Of a stretch of 39,361 nt of DNA, positions 27,038 to 34,396 are shown one piece after another; the first letter of the stretch is position 1, and every line of letters starts with the position of its first letter. The notes below the pieces were generated by a model. It was not told the DNA's origin. It worked only from the letters and a program-made list of their open reading frames with translations, and did no database searches. The DNA is from Pseudomonadota bacterium (GTDB lineage Bacteria > CALINM01): positions 1-39,361 of the forward strand of contig JAOABK010000015.1 of the NCBI GenBank assembly GCA_026418415.1, in the 5' to 3' direction. Made by a program: the position numbers and the translations under genes.

Positions 27038-27719
27038 AGAACCTCCTTTTTATCATATGAAAAAATATATTAAAGGCATTAATATTTTTCTGTCCCTTGC
27101 TGATTGAATATTCAGTATAAACTATCTTTACCGGAACTTCTTTATACTTAAATCCATTCTTTACAACCTTCTCAAGTAGTTCTGAAGCATAGGAAAACCT
27201 ATCTTCTGTAAAAACTATTTTTTTAAACACCTCTCTTTTAAAGGCCCTGAGTCCGTTATGAACATCTGTGAGTTTTACTCCGTAGAGAAAATTTGAAATC
27301 AAAATACCAAATTTAAGCACTATTTTTCTTATATAAGGCATATTTTCCACTTCTCCCAAAAATCTTGAACCAAAAACAACATCAAATCCCTCTTCTAATA
27401 TTGGTCTTACAAGGTTTTCAATATCTTCTGGATTATGTTGTCCATCAGCATCAAAGTGAACTATCACCTCAAAATTTGTGTTTTTCAATATAAATTCAGT
27501 CCCCGTCTGAAGAGAAGCTCCCTTACCACGATTAACAACATGTCTTAACAAAAAAATGTCATAGCGCTTTGCTATATTATAAGTCTCATCTGTAGATCCA
27601 TCATCTACCAGAACTATATTTTTGTAACCACTGTTTATCAATCCATTTAACACGTTTGATATTACCTTTGCCTCATTAAGGGCAGTCATTAAAACCACGA
27701 TTTTATTCTTATCAATCAA
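27030..27719 (-). CDS. Family 2 glycosyltransferase (polyprenyl-phosphate mannosyl/glucosyl-like), no membrane tail
   Basis: This 229-residue GT-A enzyme is of the dolichyl-phosphate mannose synthase type. It has LMTALNEAKVISNVL, VDDGSTDET (38-46), RGKGASLQTG and DADGQHNPED (90-99), the aspartate pair binding metal and donor. It lacks the C-terminal helices of its relative at 25725, so it may need the adjacent small membrane protein for membrane association. The start is TTG preceded by GAGGGTG, overlapping the oligosaccharyltransferase stop by eight bases. It is likely to make a lipid-monophosphate sugar or to add the first sugar to a lipid carrier. The sugar cannot be read from sequence. 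Confidence 0.9.
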   Translation of the reverse strand: MIDKNKIVVLMTALNEAKVISNVLNGLINSGYKNIVLVDDGSTDETYNIAKRYDIFLLRHVVNRGKGASLQTGTEFILKNTNFEVIVHFDADGQHNPEDIENLVRPILEEGFDVVFGSRFLGEVENMPYIRKIVLKFGILISNFLYGVKLTDVHNGLRAFKREVFKKIVFTEDRFSYASELLEKVVKNGFKYKEVPVKIVYTEYSISKGQKNINAFNIFFHMIKRRFFA

Positions 27720-29826
27720 GATACACCCTCTTTTTACTAAGTTTTGTAATATCTATTTCAAAGTTTTTACCTTCAATAACCGCATCCTGTGAGACCCCAA
27801 TATTAAATTTTTTATCATCTACAAATATCTCATAATCATCTGCTTCAACCATACCATTAACCCATGCATAGGGAAGAATAAAATTAACATAACCTTTATC
27901 GTCAGTCTTGGACTTTTTCTTGAAGAAAAACATTCTATAAGGAGTCTTGGGCTTAAGTAATAGGGTTACCTCTTTGTTTTTACCAGCGTGTATCCTTAAA
28001 TTAGCACCTTTAACATATTCGTAAATTTTTATTCTTTTATTTACATTATTTCCCAAAAACTCTCCAATTAGCCTAAAATTATCAAGGGAGTTCTCATCTA
28101 ATTTAAGACCATAATTAAAATCAAGTATCCCGTATATTCTCTCAATTGGCTCCATATAGGGAAACCCTAAAAAATCAAACGTACCCCTTTCGTAAGTAGT
28201 GGCAGAAATTATCAGATATTTAACATTATATTTGTTTAATAATTGAATAAAAGTTTGTTCGCTATTTGTTACCATAAGTTTAAGCACGTCTATAAAGCTC
28301 TCCATCCCTCCAACTAAAAGGGCGTTATTTGCAATAACAGGCCTATTCGCGTAGGCAACAACAAAATATCCCTGGTGCCATGGTGCAAAAACTGAATATT
28401 CTGGTTTTATTGTTCCATCAAAGGGGTCTTTTGATGCCTTTGGAGTGTTTTCAGACAACCATGTATAGGCATCTTTTATTTCTCTTTCTATAAAAACTGA
28501 AAAATATTTTTTTGTCTTACTAATCGATATCCCCCACTCTGAAAGAACAATAATCAAAAAAGCCATATAGGCTAATAAAAGTCTTTTAGAGTTAATCCTG
28601 TTCATTAGAAAAATAAGTGAGATACCTATAAAAGGAGCATAAATATAGCTAAATCGCCTTTGAATAAAGGTTAGAACAGCAAAAGATAAAATAAGAAAAA
28701 TAACAAAAGTAACTTCTGTACTTTTATCTCTGAAGAAATAATAGACAGAAATCAAAGGTACAATAAGATAAACAAAAAAGATGATCCTTAGGATAAATTC
28801 CTCATCTATTTTTCCCTTCCACAACCCTACTTTAAACACGGATTGCATCTCAAGAACAGATACAAAACCCTTTTCCTGACCTGTGAGAAATCCTATTCCT
28901 TTTAACAACTCATCCTTTAACAGGAACATCAATAAAACTAATATTAGAAAATTAATAGTTGCCATAATCCTCTTTTTTTCAAAGAGAAATGAAAAACCAG
29001 TTAAAAATATGCCACAGCATAGAAGACTAAGGGATGAGAAAAAAGAGTATCTTCCAAAATGAAGAGAGGGTTTATAGGGTGGCAATAAAGTCATGAATCC
29101 AAAAACTATAATAGCAGTGAAAATCATTGCAAAACCAATATATTTGCCTATAACAAAGTTCTTTTCGTATAGCAAAAAATAAACAAAAGTAAAAAGAACA
29201 ATCAATCCAGCGTAAAGTATAGCCCCCTGCCATATTAAAAAGATTACAAGCAAGGAAATAGCAAATTTAAAAAAATTTTTTAAACTGGTATCTTTACAAA
29301 ACTCCAAAAAATAATTAAACAAAAACAGGGCAATTAGACACTCCAACCCATGATGATCACCATCAATAGCATTGGTATACCAATAGTGTAGGGGCATAAA
29401 GACTGATATGAAAGCAGAAAAAAGGGCATATTTTTTATCCATTATCTTCTTTGATAAAAGATACACTGGAAGACAAATGAGAGAACCAGCAAGGGCAGTA
29501 ACCCCAGATGTAACGAGCTCAACAATATGTAAATAAGGCTTTCCTAAAGCCAAAATCCAAGATATAAGGGCTAAAAAAAAGGGATAAAAAGGTGGACTTG
29601 GAAAATCGACAGGTTCTGAGTAATTTAAATAATAATCAAAACTGGGAACTTTTGGGAAATCATTTAAAATTGTTAAAATTCGCCTCACATAATATAGATT
29701 GTCAGGTTGATAAAAAAGGATTGGGCTTTCTCTCAACTCGCTTATAAAAGGAAGATATCTCAAAAGCAAACCAAATAAAACAAAGAGAGGTAATAAAATT
29801 CTCTCATTATATCTTAATGTACTCAA
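27712..29826 (-). CDS. STT3/AglB/PglB-type oligosaccharyltransferase (GT66-like)
   Basis: This 704-residue protein probably transfers a lipid-linked glycan to asparagine of exported proteins. It has about a dozen membrane helices to residue 430, then a soluble extracytoplasmic domain. Catalytic-loop features are present: YQPDNLYYVRRI with D42 in the first loop, DGDHHGLE (155-162, the DHH form of archaeal AglB) in the second, and SVLE (323-326) matching the SVSE/TIxE motif. RRFSYIYAPF follows at 390-399. The sequon-binding WWDYG motif is replaced by PWHQG at 482-486 (in VFAPWHQGYFVVAYANRPV), which still precedes the expected RPV segment. The start is TTG behind GGAG, overlapping the upstream gene by 20 bases. 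Glycosyltransferases flank it on both sides. Family placement is firm, but activity and acceptor sequon are less certain because of the altered motif. Confidence 0.85.
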   Translation of the reverse strand: MSTLRYNERILLPLFVLFGLLLRYLPFISELRESPILFYQPDNLYYVRRILTILNDFPKVPSFDYYLNYSEPVDFPSPPFYPFFLALISWILALGKPYLHIVELVTSGVTALAGSLICLPVYLLSKKIMDKKYALFSAFISVFMPLHYWYTNAIDGDHHGLECLIALFLFNYFLEFCKDTSLKNFFKFAISLLVIFLIWQGAILYAGLIVLFTFVYFLLYEKNFVIGKYIGFAMIFTAIIVFGFMTLLPPYKPSLHFGRYSFFSSLSLLCCGIFLTGFSFLFEKKRIMATINFLILVLLMFLLKDELLKGIGFLTGQEKGFVSVLEMQSVFKVGLWKGKIDEEFILRIIFFVYLIVPLISVYYFFRDKSTEVTFVIFLILSFAVLTFIQRRFSYIYAPFIGISLIFLMNRINSKRLLLAYMAFLIIVLSEWGISISKTKKYFSVFIEREIKDAYTWLSENTPKASKDPFDGTIKPEYSVFAPWHQGYFVVAYANRPVIANNALLVGGMESFIDVLKLMVTNSEQTFIQLLNKYNVKYLIISATTYERGTFDFLGFPYMEPIERIYGILDFNYGLKLDENSLDNFRLIGEFLGNNVNKRIKIYEYVKGANLRIHAGKNKEVTLLLKPKTPYRMFFFKKKSKTDDKGYVNFILPYAWVNGMVEADDYEIFVDDKKFNIGVSQDAVIEGKNFEIDITKLSKKRVYLD

Positions 29827-30751
29827 TTCTTAATTCTCCATCATTTACTTTTTTGAAGGGGGCCCTTAAAAGACCATATATTAACCCAATACCATAAGTA
29901 ACATGAAGCAAGAAAGTAGTAAAGGGTATGCAAATATATCGAAAATCATTTTCTTTAAAAGCTTTAATAAAAGCATCAATAAAAAGAATTGTAAAATAAA
30001 CAATTATAGGAATTAATAAATAACCCCCTTTGATGATAGCAATCATAAAATAAATCAAAAAAAGGAGGGGCAAAAAATTTAGTATGTTAAAGCTTTTGGG
30101 ATAAAAAAACGTTTGTTCTCCTCTCCCTCTTCCATAATTAAAAATCTGTTTAATAAAAGATTTAAGTGTTTTCCTTGGCATTCTTATTACCACTGCATCA
30201 GGGTCATAAACCATTTTCATCCCCCCATGATTTAACTTCTCCATTAGTTCATTCTCTTCATTGGGATAAAGCCTTTCATTAAGCCCCCCAAATTGAAGAT
30301 AAATATCTCTTTTCATGACCATATTACATAAAATAATCTCCTTTTCTCCAGTTAACCTAACCTTACCTATTCTTTTGTACCTTGCCCTTGACGCTCCAGT
30401 TGAAAAAATAGACTCAAGGGTTTTACCAAATAAAAAGGCGCCAAAGGGACATTCTTCTGGCATAATACTTGGCCCACCTGCTAAAACAACATCACCCTTT
30501 AAATGTCCAATCAACCTCTTTAATGTATCTTTTTCTGGCATAGAGTCATTATCAAGAAAGTAAATAATCTCTCCCTTTGCAAGTTTAACCGCTTCATTTC
30601 TTTGTTTCGAGGGATTTTTCCCGTATACGGTGATTATCTCTATTTTATCTTTTGGGTAGTTTAGCTCTTTAATTGCTAAAACAGCATCTGGATTTAATCC
30701 AGGTTTTACAGGTATTACTATAGTAACAGATGGCAAATCTGCATTTTCCAT
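29807..30751 (-). CDS. Family 2 glycosyltransferase with C-terminal membrane region
   Basis: This 314-residue GT-A enzyme has VTIVIPVKPGLNPDAV, RNEAVKLAKGEIIYFLDNDS (DND at 67-69) and FGGLNERLYPNEENELMEKL, the acceptor-side acidic motif. The C-terminal third, from about 218, has three to four membrane helices, so the enzyme is membrane-bound. It is the first gene of the leftward glycan cluster and its 3' end overlaps the oligosaccharyltransferase gene by 20 bases. There is no ribosome binding site before the ATG at 30751. The upstream sequence is an AT-rich divergent spacer shared with the rightward epimerase gene, so translation may be weak or leaderless. Confidence 0.87.
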   Translation of the reverse strand: MENADLPSVTIVIPVKPGLNPDAVLAIKELNYPKDKIEIITVYGKNPSKQRNEAVKLAKGEIIYFLDNDSMPEKDTLKRLIGHLKGDVVLAGGPSIMPEECPFGAFLFGKTLESIFSTGASRARYKRIGKVRLTGEKEIILCNMVMKRDIYLQFGGLNERLYPNEENELMEKLNHGGMKMVYDPDAVVIRMPRKTLKSFIKQIFNYGRGRGEQTFFYPKSFNILNFLPLLFLIYFMIAIIKGGYLLIPIIVYFTILFIDAFIKAFKENDFRYICIPFTTFLLHVTYGIGLIYGLLRAPFKKVNDGELRIEYIKI

Positions 30752-30772
30752 GATAAAATTTTAACATATAAT
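30745..30772 (+). promoter_or_regulatory. Promoter candidate for the TIGR01777-type epimerase
   Basis: TTTCCA (30745-30750) and TATAAT (30767-30772) are 16 bp apart. The -10 is perfect and the -35 is weak. Transcription would start near 30779, upstream of the AAGGAG ribosome binding site at 30798-30803. The element overlaps the start of the divergent glycosyltransferase gene. Confidence 0.4.
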
Positions 30773-30809
30773 TAAAACTAAAAAATAATAAAATATGAAG
30801 GAGAAAAAA

Positions 30810-31706
30810 ATGAAAATCTTCGTAACAGGTGGAACTGGTTTCATAGGCAAAAGATTAACAAAGGTTTTGGCATCTCAGGGGCATGAATTATATATACTAA
30901 CCAGATCAAAAGAAGGGAAAGTTGACACAGAAAAAATTAAGTATATTGAAGGCAATCCCATAATTGCCGGTAAATGGCAGGATTACATTCAAGAGTGTGA
31001 CATGGTGGCAAATCTTGTAGGAGAAACTATAGGCCAAAGATGGAATGAAGAGGTTAAAAAAAGAATTAGAGAAAGTAGAGTACTTGCAACAAAAAATGTT
31101 GTCGACGCAATACCCTCTAATAAGGATTTCACTCTTATTAGCACATCTGCTGTTGGATATTATGGTTTCCACGAAGATGAAGAAATAGACGAAACCTTTC
31201 CCCCTGGTAATGATTTTTTAGCAAATATAGCAAAGGAATGGGAATCGGAAGCATTAAAAGCAAAGGATAAAGGCACAAGGGTAATCATTACAAGGTTTGG
31301 ACTTGTTATGGGTGAAGGTGGAGGGATTTTAGAAAAGTTAATTCCAATTTTTAAAAGTTATGCAGGTGGCCCAATAGGCAATGGTAAACAATGGTTCTCC
31401 TGGGTTTATATAGACGACTTGATCAAGGCATATCTTTTTCTAATGAATTCAAAAAGCTTAGAGGGGCCTTTTAATGTAACATCTCCTCAGCCAGTTAGAA
31501 ATAAGGAATTTACAAAAGCATTAGCAAAAGCATTGGGTGTATTTGCAATCTTTCCCATACCACCTTTCGCAATTAAATTGGTTTTAGGGGACTTTGCTGA
31601 ATACTCGATCAAGGGACAAAAGGTAATACCCAAAAGACTCCTTGATTTAGGATTTAAATTCGACGTACCTGATATTTATGAAGCCCTGAAGCGTGTGGTG
31701 AAATAA
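30810..31706 (+). CDS. NAD(P)-dependent epimerase-like protein, TIGR01777 (YfcH) family
   Basis: This 298-residue extended short-chain dehydrogenase has an N-terminal Rossmann motif GGTGFIGKRL. Family hallmarks include NLVGETIGQRWNEEVKKRI, STSAVGYYG, RFGLVMGEGGG, GNGKQWFSWVYIDDL and FNVTSPQPVRNKEF. These match the YfcH/SDR39U1 group, whose physiological reaction is not known. The frame extends to an ATG at 30795, but I chose the ATG at 30810 because AAGGAG lies six bases before it and the protein then begins at the family start MKIFVTGG. It diverges from the glycan cluster and is probably a single-gene unit. Confidence 0.92.
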   Translation: MKIFVTGGTGFIGKRLTKVLASQGHELYILTRSKEGKVDTEKIKYIEGNPIIAGKWQDYIQECDMVANLVGETIGQRWNEEVKKRIRESRVLATKNVVDAIPSNKDFTLISTSAVGYYGFHEDEEIDETFPPGNDFLANIAKEWESEALKAKDKGTRVIITRFGLVMGEGGGILEKLIPIFKSYAGGPIGNGKQWFSWVYIDDLIKAYLFLMNSKSLEGPFNVTSPQPVRNKEFTKALAKALGVFAIFPIPPFAIKLVLGDFAEYSIKGQKVIPKRLLDLGFKFDVPDIYEALKRVVK

Positions 31707-31721
31707 TTAATTCATATTAAT

Positions 31722-31749
31722 TTGCAAAAATATATATATTCATTATAAT
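31722..31749 (+). promoter_or_regulatory. Promoter candidate for the CxxC-polyferredoxin-thioredoxin unit
   Basis: TTGCAA (31722-31727) and TATAAT (31744-31749) are separated by 16 bp. The start point would fall at about 31756, one base before the ATG at 31757. No ribosome binding site precedes that ATG, so a leaderless message is possible. Confidence 0.4.
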
Positions 31750-31756
31750 AAATAAT

Positions 31757-31897
31757 ATGAAAATTAGAGTATTTTTACCCTATATTTTTTTTCTTATTTT
31801 TTCAGCATTATTTATTCTCGGCATTAACTCTGGAGAATACAAATCAGTCTTAGAAAAGGCAATTAAAATTTGTCTTAGTTGCATAGGCATAGGATGA
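31757..31897 (+). CDS. Small CxxC membrane protein, CD1871A-like
   Basis: This 46-residue protein has one membrane helix (about 6-22) and a C-terminal NSGEYKSVLEKAIKICLSCI segment that ends in GIG. The GE...V..KA..IC..CIGIG pattern is that of the tiny CD1871A-type CxxC proteins, which are commonly encoded directly before a polyferredoxin-like membrane protein. The cysteine pair (C39 and C42) could act in thiol exchange or bind metal. The stop overlaps the next start (ATGA, 31894-31897), so the two are translationally coupled. It is short enough to be missed by automatic annotation. The assignment rests on pattern and neighbourhood, and the function is unknown. Confidence 0.8.
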   Translation: MKIRVFLPYIFFLIFSALFILGINSGEYKSVLEKAIKICLSCIGIG

Positions 31898-32778
31898 TAA
31901 ACACCTTTAGAAGATTTATACAAACTGCCATAACATTTATTAATAATTCATATTTTGGATTTATCTTTACGGGCAAGATCTATCAGGGGTCTCTTAAATC
32001 CTTCTGTGCACCTGGTCTTAACTGTTATTCCTGCCCAGCATCAATTTGGGCATGCCCGATTGGGGCTTTACAAAGCCTTTTTGCAACAATCAGGGTATCT
32101 TTGCAAAGCTTAAAATTCCATATAGGACTTTACATAATTGGCTTCATGGGAATGCTTGGTATGATTGCAGGAAGGTTCCCCTGTGGTTGGCTATGTCCCT
32201 TTGGATTTTTACAGGAATTGGTTTATAAGATTCCCACTAAAAAAATAAATCTTCCCTCTTGTACACAGTATGGAAAATACTTTTTCTTACTAACATTTGT
32301 TGTAATTTTGCCCCTTGCGATTGTTGATGAGTTTGGATATGGAAGCACATGGTTCTGTAAATTTATTTGTCCAGCAGGAACATTAGAAGCTGGAATACCA
32401 ATGATTATAATAGATCCTTCTTTAAGAAGGCTAATTGGGATGCTTTTTTATAATAAACTTATAATTTTATCTGTAATTATTCTATCCATGGTTTTTATAA
32501 GAAGACCCTTTTGCAGGACAATATGTCCTCTTGGTGGATTTTATTCTCTTTTTAATAAATTCAGCATAGTTAGGATGAGGCACGATGAGAATAAATGTGT
32601 TAGGTGCAACGAGTGTTTTAAAGATTGCCCAATGCATTTAAAGTTCTATGAAGGAGCAAATCAACTAAACTGTATAAGATGTTTTAAATGTTATGATACA
32701 TCATGCAAATATGGAGCAATATCAATAGAAATTATAGGGAAAGATAAAACACAAATCATAAAGGAGAACTTAGTATGA
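31894..32778 (+). CDS. Polyferredoxin-like 4Fe-4S membrane protein (NapH/YccM-type)
   Basis: This 294-residue integral membrane iron-sulfur protein has five or so membrane helices with cysteine motifs between them. An N-terminal set has C38, C44, C47 and C54 (CAPGLNCYSCPASIWACPIG). Three CxxxCP motifs follow: CGWLCP (97-102), CKFICP (155-160) and CRTICP (207-212). Two ferredoxin-type clusters stand at C235, C238, C241, C245 and at C260, C263, C266, C271. Such proteins carry electrons from quinol or ferredoxin across the membrane. I chose the ATG at 31894, which overlaps the small CxxC gene, over an in-frame TTG at 31879. With the thioredoxin-like gene after it, a role in moving electrons to periplasmic thiols is likely but inferred. 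Confidence 0.9.
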   Translation: MINTFRRFIQTAITFINNSYFGFIFTGKIYQGSLKSFCAPGLNCYSCPASIWACPIGALQSLFATIRVSLQSLKFHIGLYIIGFMGMLGMIAGRFPCGWLCPFGFLQELVYKIPTKKINLPSCTQYGKYFFLLTFVVILPLAIVDEFGYGSTWFCKFICPAGTLEAGIPMIIIDPSLRRLIGMLFYNKLIILSVIILSMVFIRRPFCRTICPLGGFYSLFNKFSIVRMRHDENKCVRCNECFKDCPMHLKFYEGANQLNCIRCFKCYDTSCKYGAISIEIIGKDKTQIIKENLV

Positions 32779-33254
32779 GAAAAATTCTTACACTTGTTTT
32801 ACTGCTATTGATTTTCACCGCCTGCGGGAAAAAAGAAGAACAACCTGTAAAACCCTCTGGACATTATAAACAGCTTACTTTAGTAGATTTTAATAACATT
32901 ATGAATCAAAATGTTGGCAAAGTGGTTATTGTAAACTTTTTTGCAACCTGGTGTCCCCCTTGTAGAAAAGAGATACCAGAACTTATAAACCTTACAAAGG
33001 AATATAAAGACAAAAATCTTACAATAATTGGCATAAGTGTTGACGAAAATGGAGAAGAGGCGGTTGCTCCTTTTGCTAAACAGGTTGGCTTTAACTATCC
33101 AGTTTTTTTAACTACACCAGAACTGATTACAAATTTTAATATCGATGCAGTCCCACAAATATTTATTTATGACAAGAGCGGAAAACTAATAACAAATTTA
33201 AAAGGCTTTGTTGATGCTCGCGATTTAAAATTAATGATTGACAAGCTTATTTAA
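32775..33254 (+). CDS. TlpA/ResA-like thioredoxin-fold lipoprotein
   Basis: This 159-residue protein has a lipoprotein signal (LIFTAC, lipidated cysteine 17). A thioredoxin fold follows with the active site WCPPC (W59, C60, C63) in NFFATWCPPCRKEIPEL. The cis-proline region is DAVPQIFI. Proteins of this kind reduce disulfides in the periplasm, for example during cytochrome c maturation or peroxide detoxification. The start overlaps the polyferredoxin stop by four bases. It completes a three-gene unit that resembles a CcdA-type reductant supply in which the membrane carrier is an iron-sulfur protein. The HAO-like cytochrome at the right end is a conceivable client, but that is speculation. Confidence 0.93.
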   Translation: MRKILTLVLLLLIFTACGKKEEQPVKPSGHYKQLTLVDFNNIMNQNVGKVVIVNFFATWCPPCRKEIPELINLTKEYKDKNLTIIGISVDENGEEAVAPFAKQVGFNYPVFLTTPELITNFNIDAVPQIFIYDKSGKLITNLKGFVDARDLKLMIDKLI

Positions 33255-33262
33255 TCACATAA

Positions 33263-33297
33263 AAAAGCCCTTCTAATGGGTTATTAGAAGGGCTTTT
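33263..33297. terminator. Strong bidirectional intrinsic terminator
   Basis: AAAAGCCCTTCTAAT (33263-33277) pairs perfectly with ATTAGAAGGGCTTTT (33283-33297) around a GGGTT loop. The A run on the left and T run on the right make it work in both directions. It sits between the convergent ends of the TlpA-like gene and the periplasmic protein gene. Confidence 0.9.
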
Positions 33298-33316
33298 AAA
33301 TAATTGAAAAATTTAA

Positions 33317-33766
33317 CTAATTCCCTGATAATACTCCCACTCGGACCTCTAAAGTTGTACTAAACCACCCTTCTTCTATGAAAACATTACAAGTTCTTTC
33401 ACCCTTTGCAAAATTAAGATTTATTGTATTTTTGTAAGTCAAAGCATTTATTAGCCTCCACTTTTCGGAGAGCATATTATTTTTTACAGCTTCAGCAAGG
33501 GAAAAACTATCTACCCTACCTTTATAAGTAAGAATACCCACTTTTATACCCTTAGCTTCAAAAAGGAAGGTATTACTTTTATCCATTTTCATCTTCGAGG
33601 GAATTGGTATATCCTCAATATCCCTTATGGGCATCTCAACTGCCACTTCTTTTTTTTCTTGTGTTGCTTTTTCATCCTTAACTTCCTGAGCTCTAACATC
33701 AGTTACTACAATAGATGCTTGAAGTGCAAAGAGTAGTGCCACAATTAGCAAAATAACTTTTTTCAT
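33317..33766 (-). CDS. Small periplasmic protein of unknown function
   Basis: The 149-residue protein has a signal peptide (MKKVILLIVALLFALQ...VRAQ, about 29 residues), a short K/E-rich linker and a compact domain of about 90 residues. Visible features of that domain are IPIPSKMKMD, GIKVGILTYKGRVD, KWRLINALTYK and NLNFAKGERTCNVFIEEG. I recall similar proteins with a P.P..M, G...G.L.Y.G and W.L pattern from Deltaproteobacteria, but I cannot name the family. The frame is open from 33805, but I start at 33766 because AGGAGGT (33772-33778) is spaced for it and the signal peptide then begins properly. It is the last gene of its operon. Confidence 0.8.
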   Translation of the reverse strand: MKKVILLIVALLFALQASIVVTDVRAQEVKDEKATQEKKEVAVEMPIRDIEDIPIPSKMKMDKSNTFLFEAKGIKVGILTYKGRVDSFSLAEAVKNNMLSEKWRLINALTYKNTINLNFAKGERTCNVFIEEGWFSTTLEVRVGVLSGN

Positions 33767-33776
33767 TATATACCTC

Positions 33777-34394
33777 CTAAAAAAAGGGATTGAAATACTT
33801 TTCATTTCTTATTGTAGAAGAAGGACCGTGTCCAGGATAAATCTCGGTCTCCTCAGGAAGGGTAAATAATCTCTCCTTAATAGATTTCATAAGGGTATCA
33901 TAATCACCACCGGGAAAATCAGTTCTCCCAATACCGCCTGCAAAAAGGGTATCTCCAGTAATAACTTTACCATCTATTTTTAAACAAATGCCACCTGGGC
34001 TATGTCCCGGTGTGTGTATTACTTCTATTTTCAGATTTCCCAATTCAAGGACATCTCCATCTTTTAAATACCTATCAGGTTCAGGTGATTTATCTACATA
34101 AAACCCCCAAATCTGCGCGCTTGTATCCATCCTTTCTAAAACTGGTTTTTCCTTCTCATGAATCAATAGCTCCGCTTTTGTAAGCTCTTTCATTTTTCTA
34201 TTACCACCACAGTGGTCAAAATGGCAATGGGTGTTTATTATATACTTAATTTTAATGCCATTTTTTTCAATGAAGCTATAAATCTCGTCTACATTATCAC
34301 CAGGATCTACCACCATGCCTTCCTTAGTTTCCTCGTCGGCGACAACAAAGCAATTAACCTCAAGAGGTCCTACAACAAATCTCTTAAAAATCAT
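33777..34394 (-). CDS. Metallo-beta-lactamase-fold hydrolase (glyoxalase II-like)
   Basis: This 205-residue soluble hydrolase has the zinc motif THCHFDHCGG (H56, H58, D60, H61). The later ligands are in HTPGHSPGG, TGDTLFAGGIGRTDF and YPGHGPSST. This layout is that of the short YcbL/glyoxalase II-type hydrolases, which cleave thioesters such as S-lactoylglutathione or act on related small molecules. The actual substrate cannot be inferred here, and glutathione use is uncertain in such organisms. GGGAGAG precedes the ATG. The gene follows the phosphohexomutase after two bases, so they are in one operon. Confidence 0.93.
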   Translation of the reverse strand: MIFKRFVVGPLEVNCFVVADEETKEGMVVDPGDNVDEIYSFIEKNGIKIKYIINTHCHFDHCGGNRKMKELTKAELLIHEKEKPVLERMDTSAQIWGFYVDKSPEPDRYLKDGDVLELGNLKIEVIHTPGHSPGGICLKIDGKVITGDTLFAGGIGRTDFPGGDYDTLMKSIKERLFTLPEETEIYPGHGPSSTIRNEKYFNPFF

Positions 34395-34396
34395 CT

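Noticed and set aside
30795-30809. Upstream ATG for the epimerase-like gene
   Set aside because: The AAGGAG ribosome binding site lies inside this extension and is correctly spaced for the ATG at 30810, where the Rossmann fold begins.
31705-31722. AT-only hairpin after the epimerase gene as a terminator
   Set aside because: The 7-bp stem contains no G or C and no clear U-tract follows, so stability would be very low.
31879-31893. TTG start extending the polyferredoxin-like protein by five residues
   Set aside because: The ATG at 31894 forms an ATGA junction with the small upstream CxxC gene, the same coupling used at the next gene boundary, and no ribosome binding site favours the TTG.
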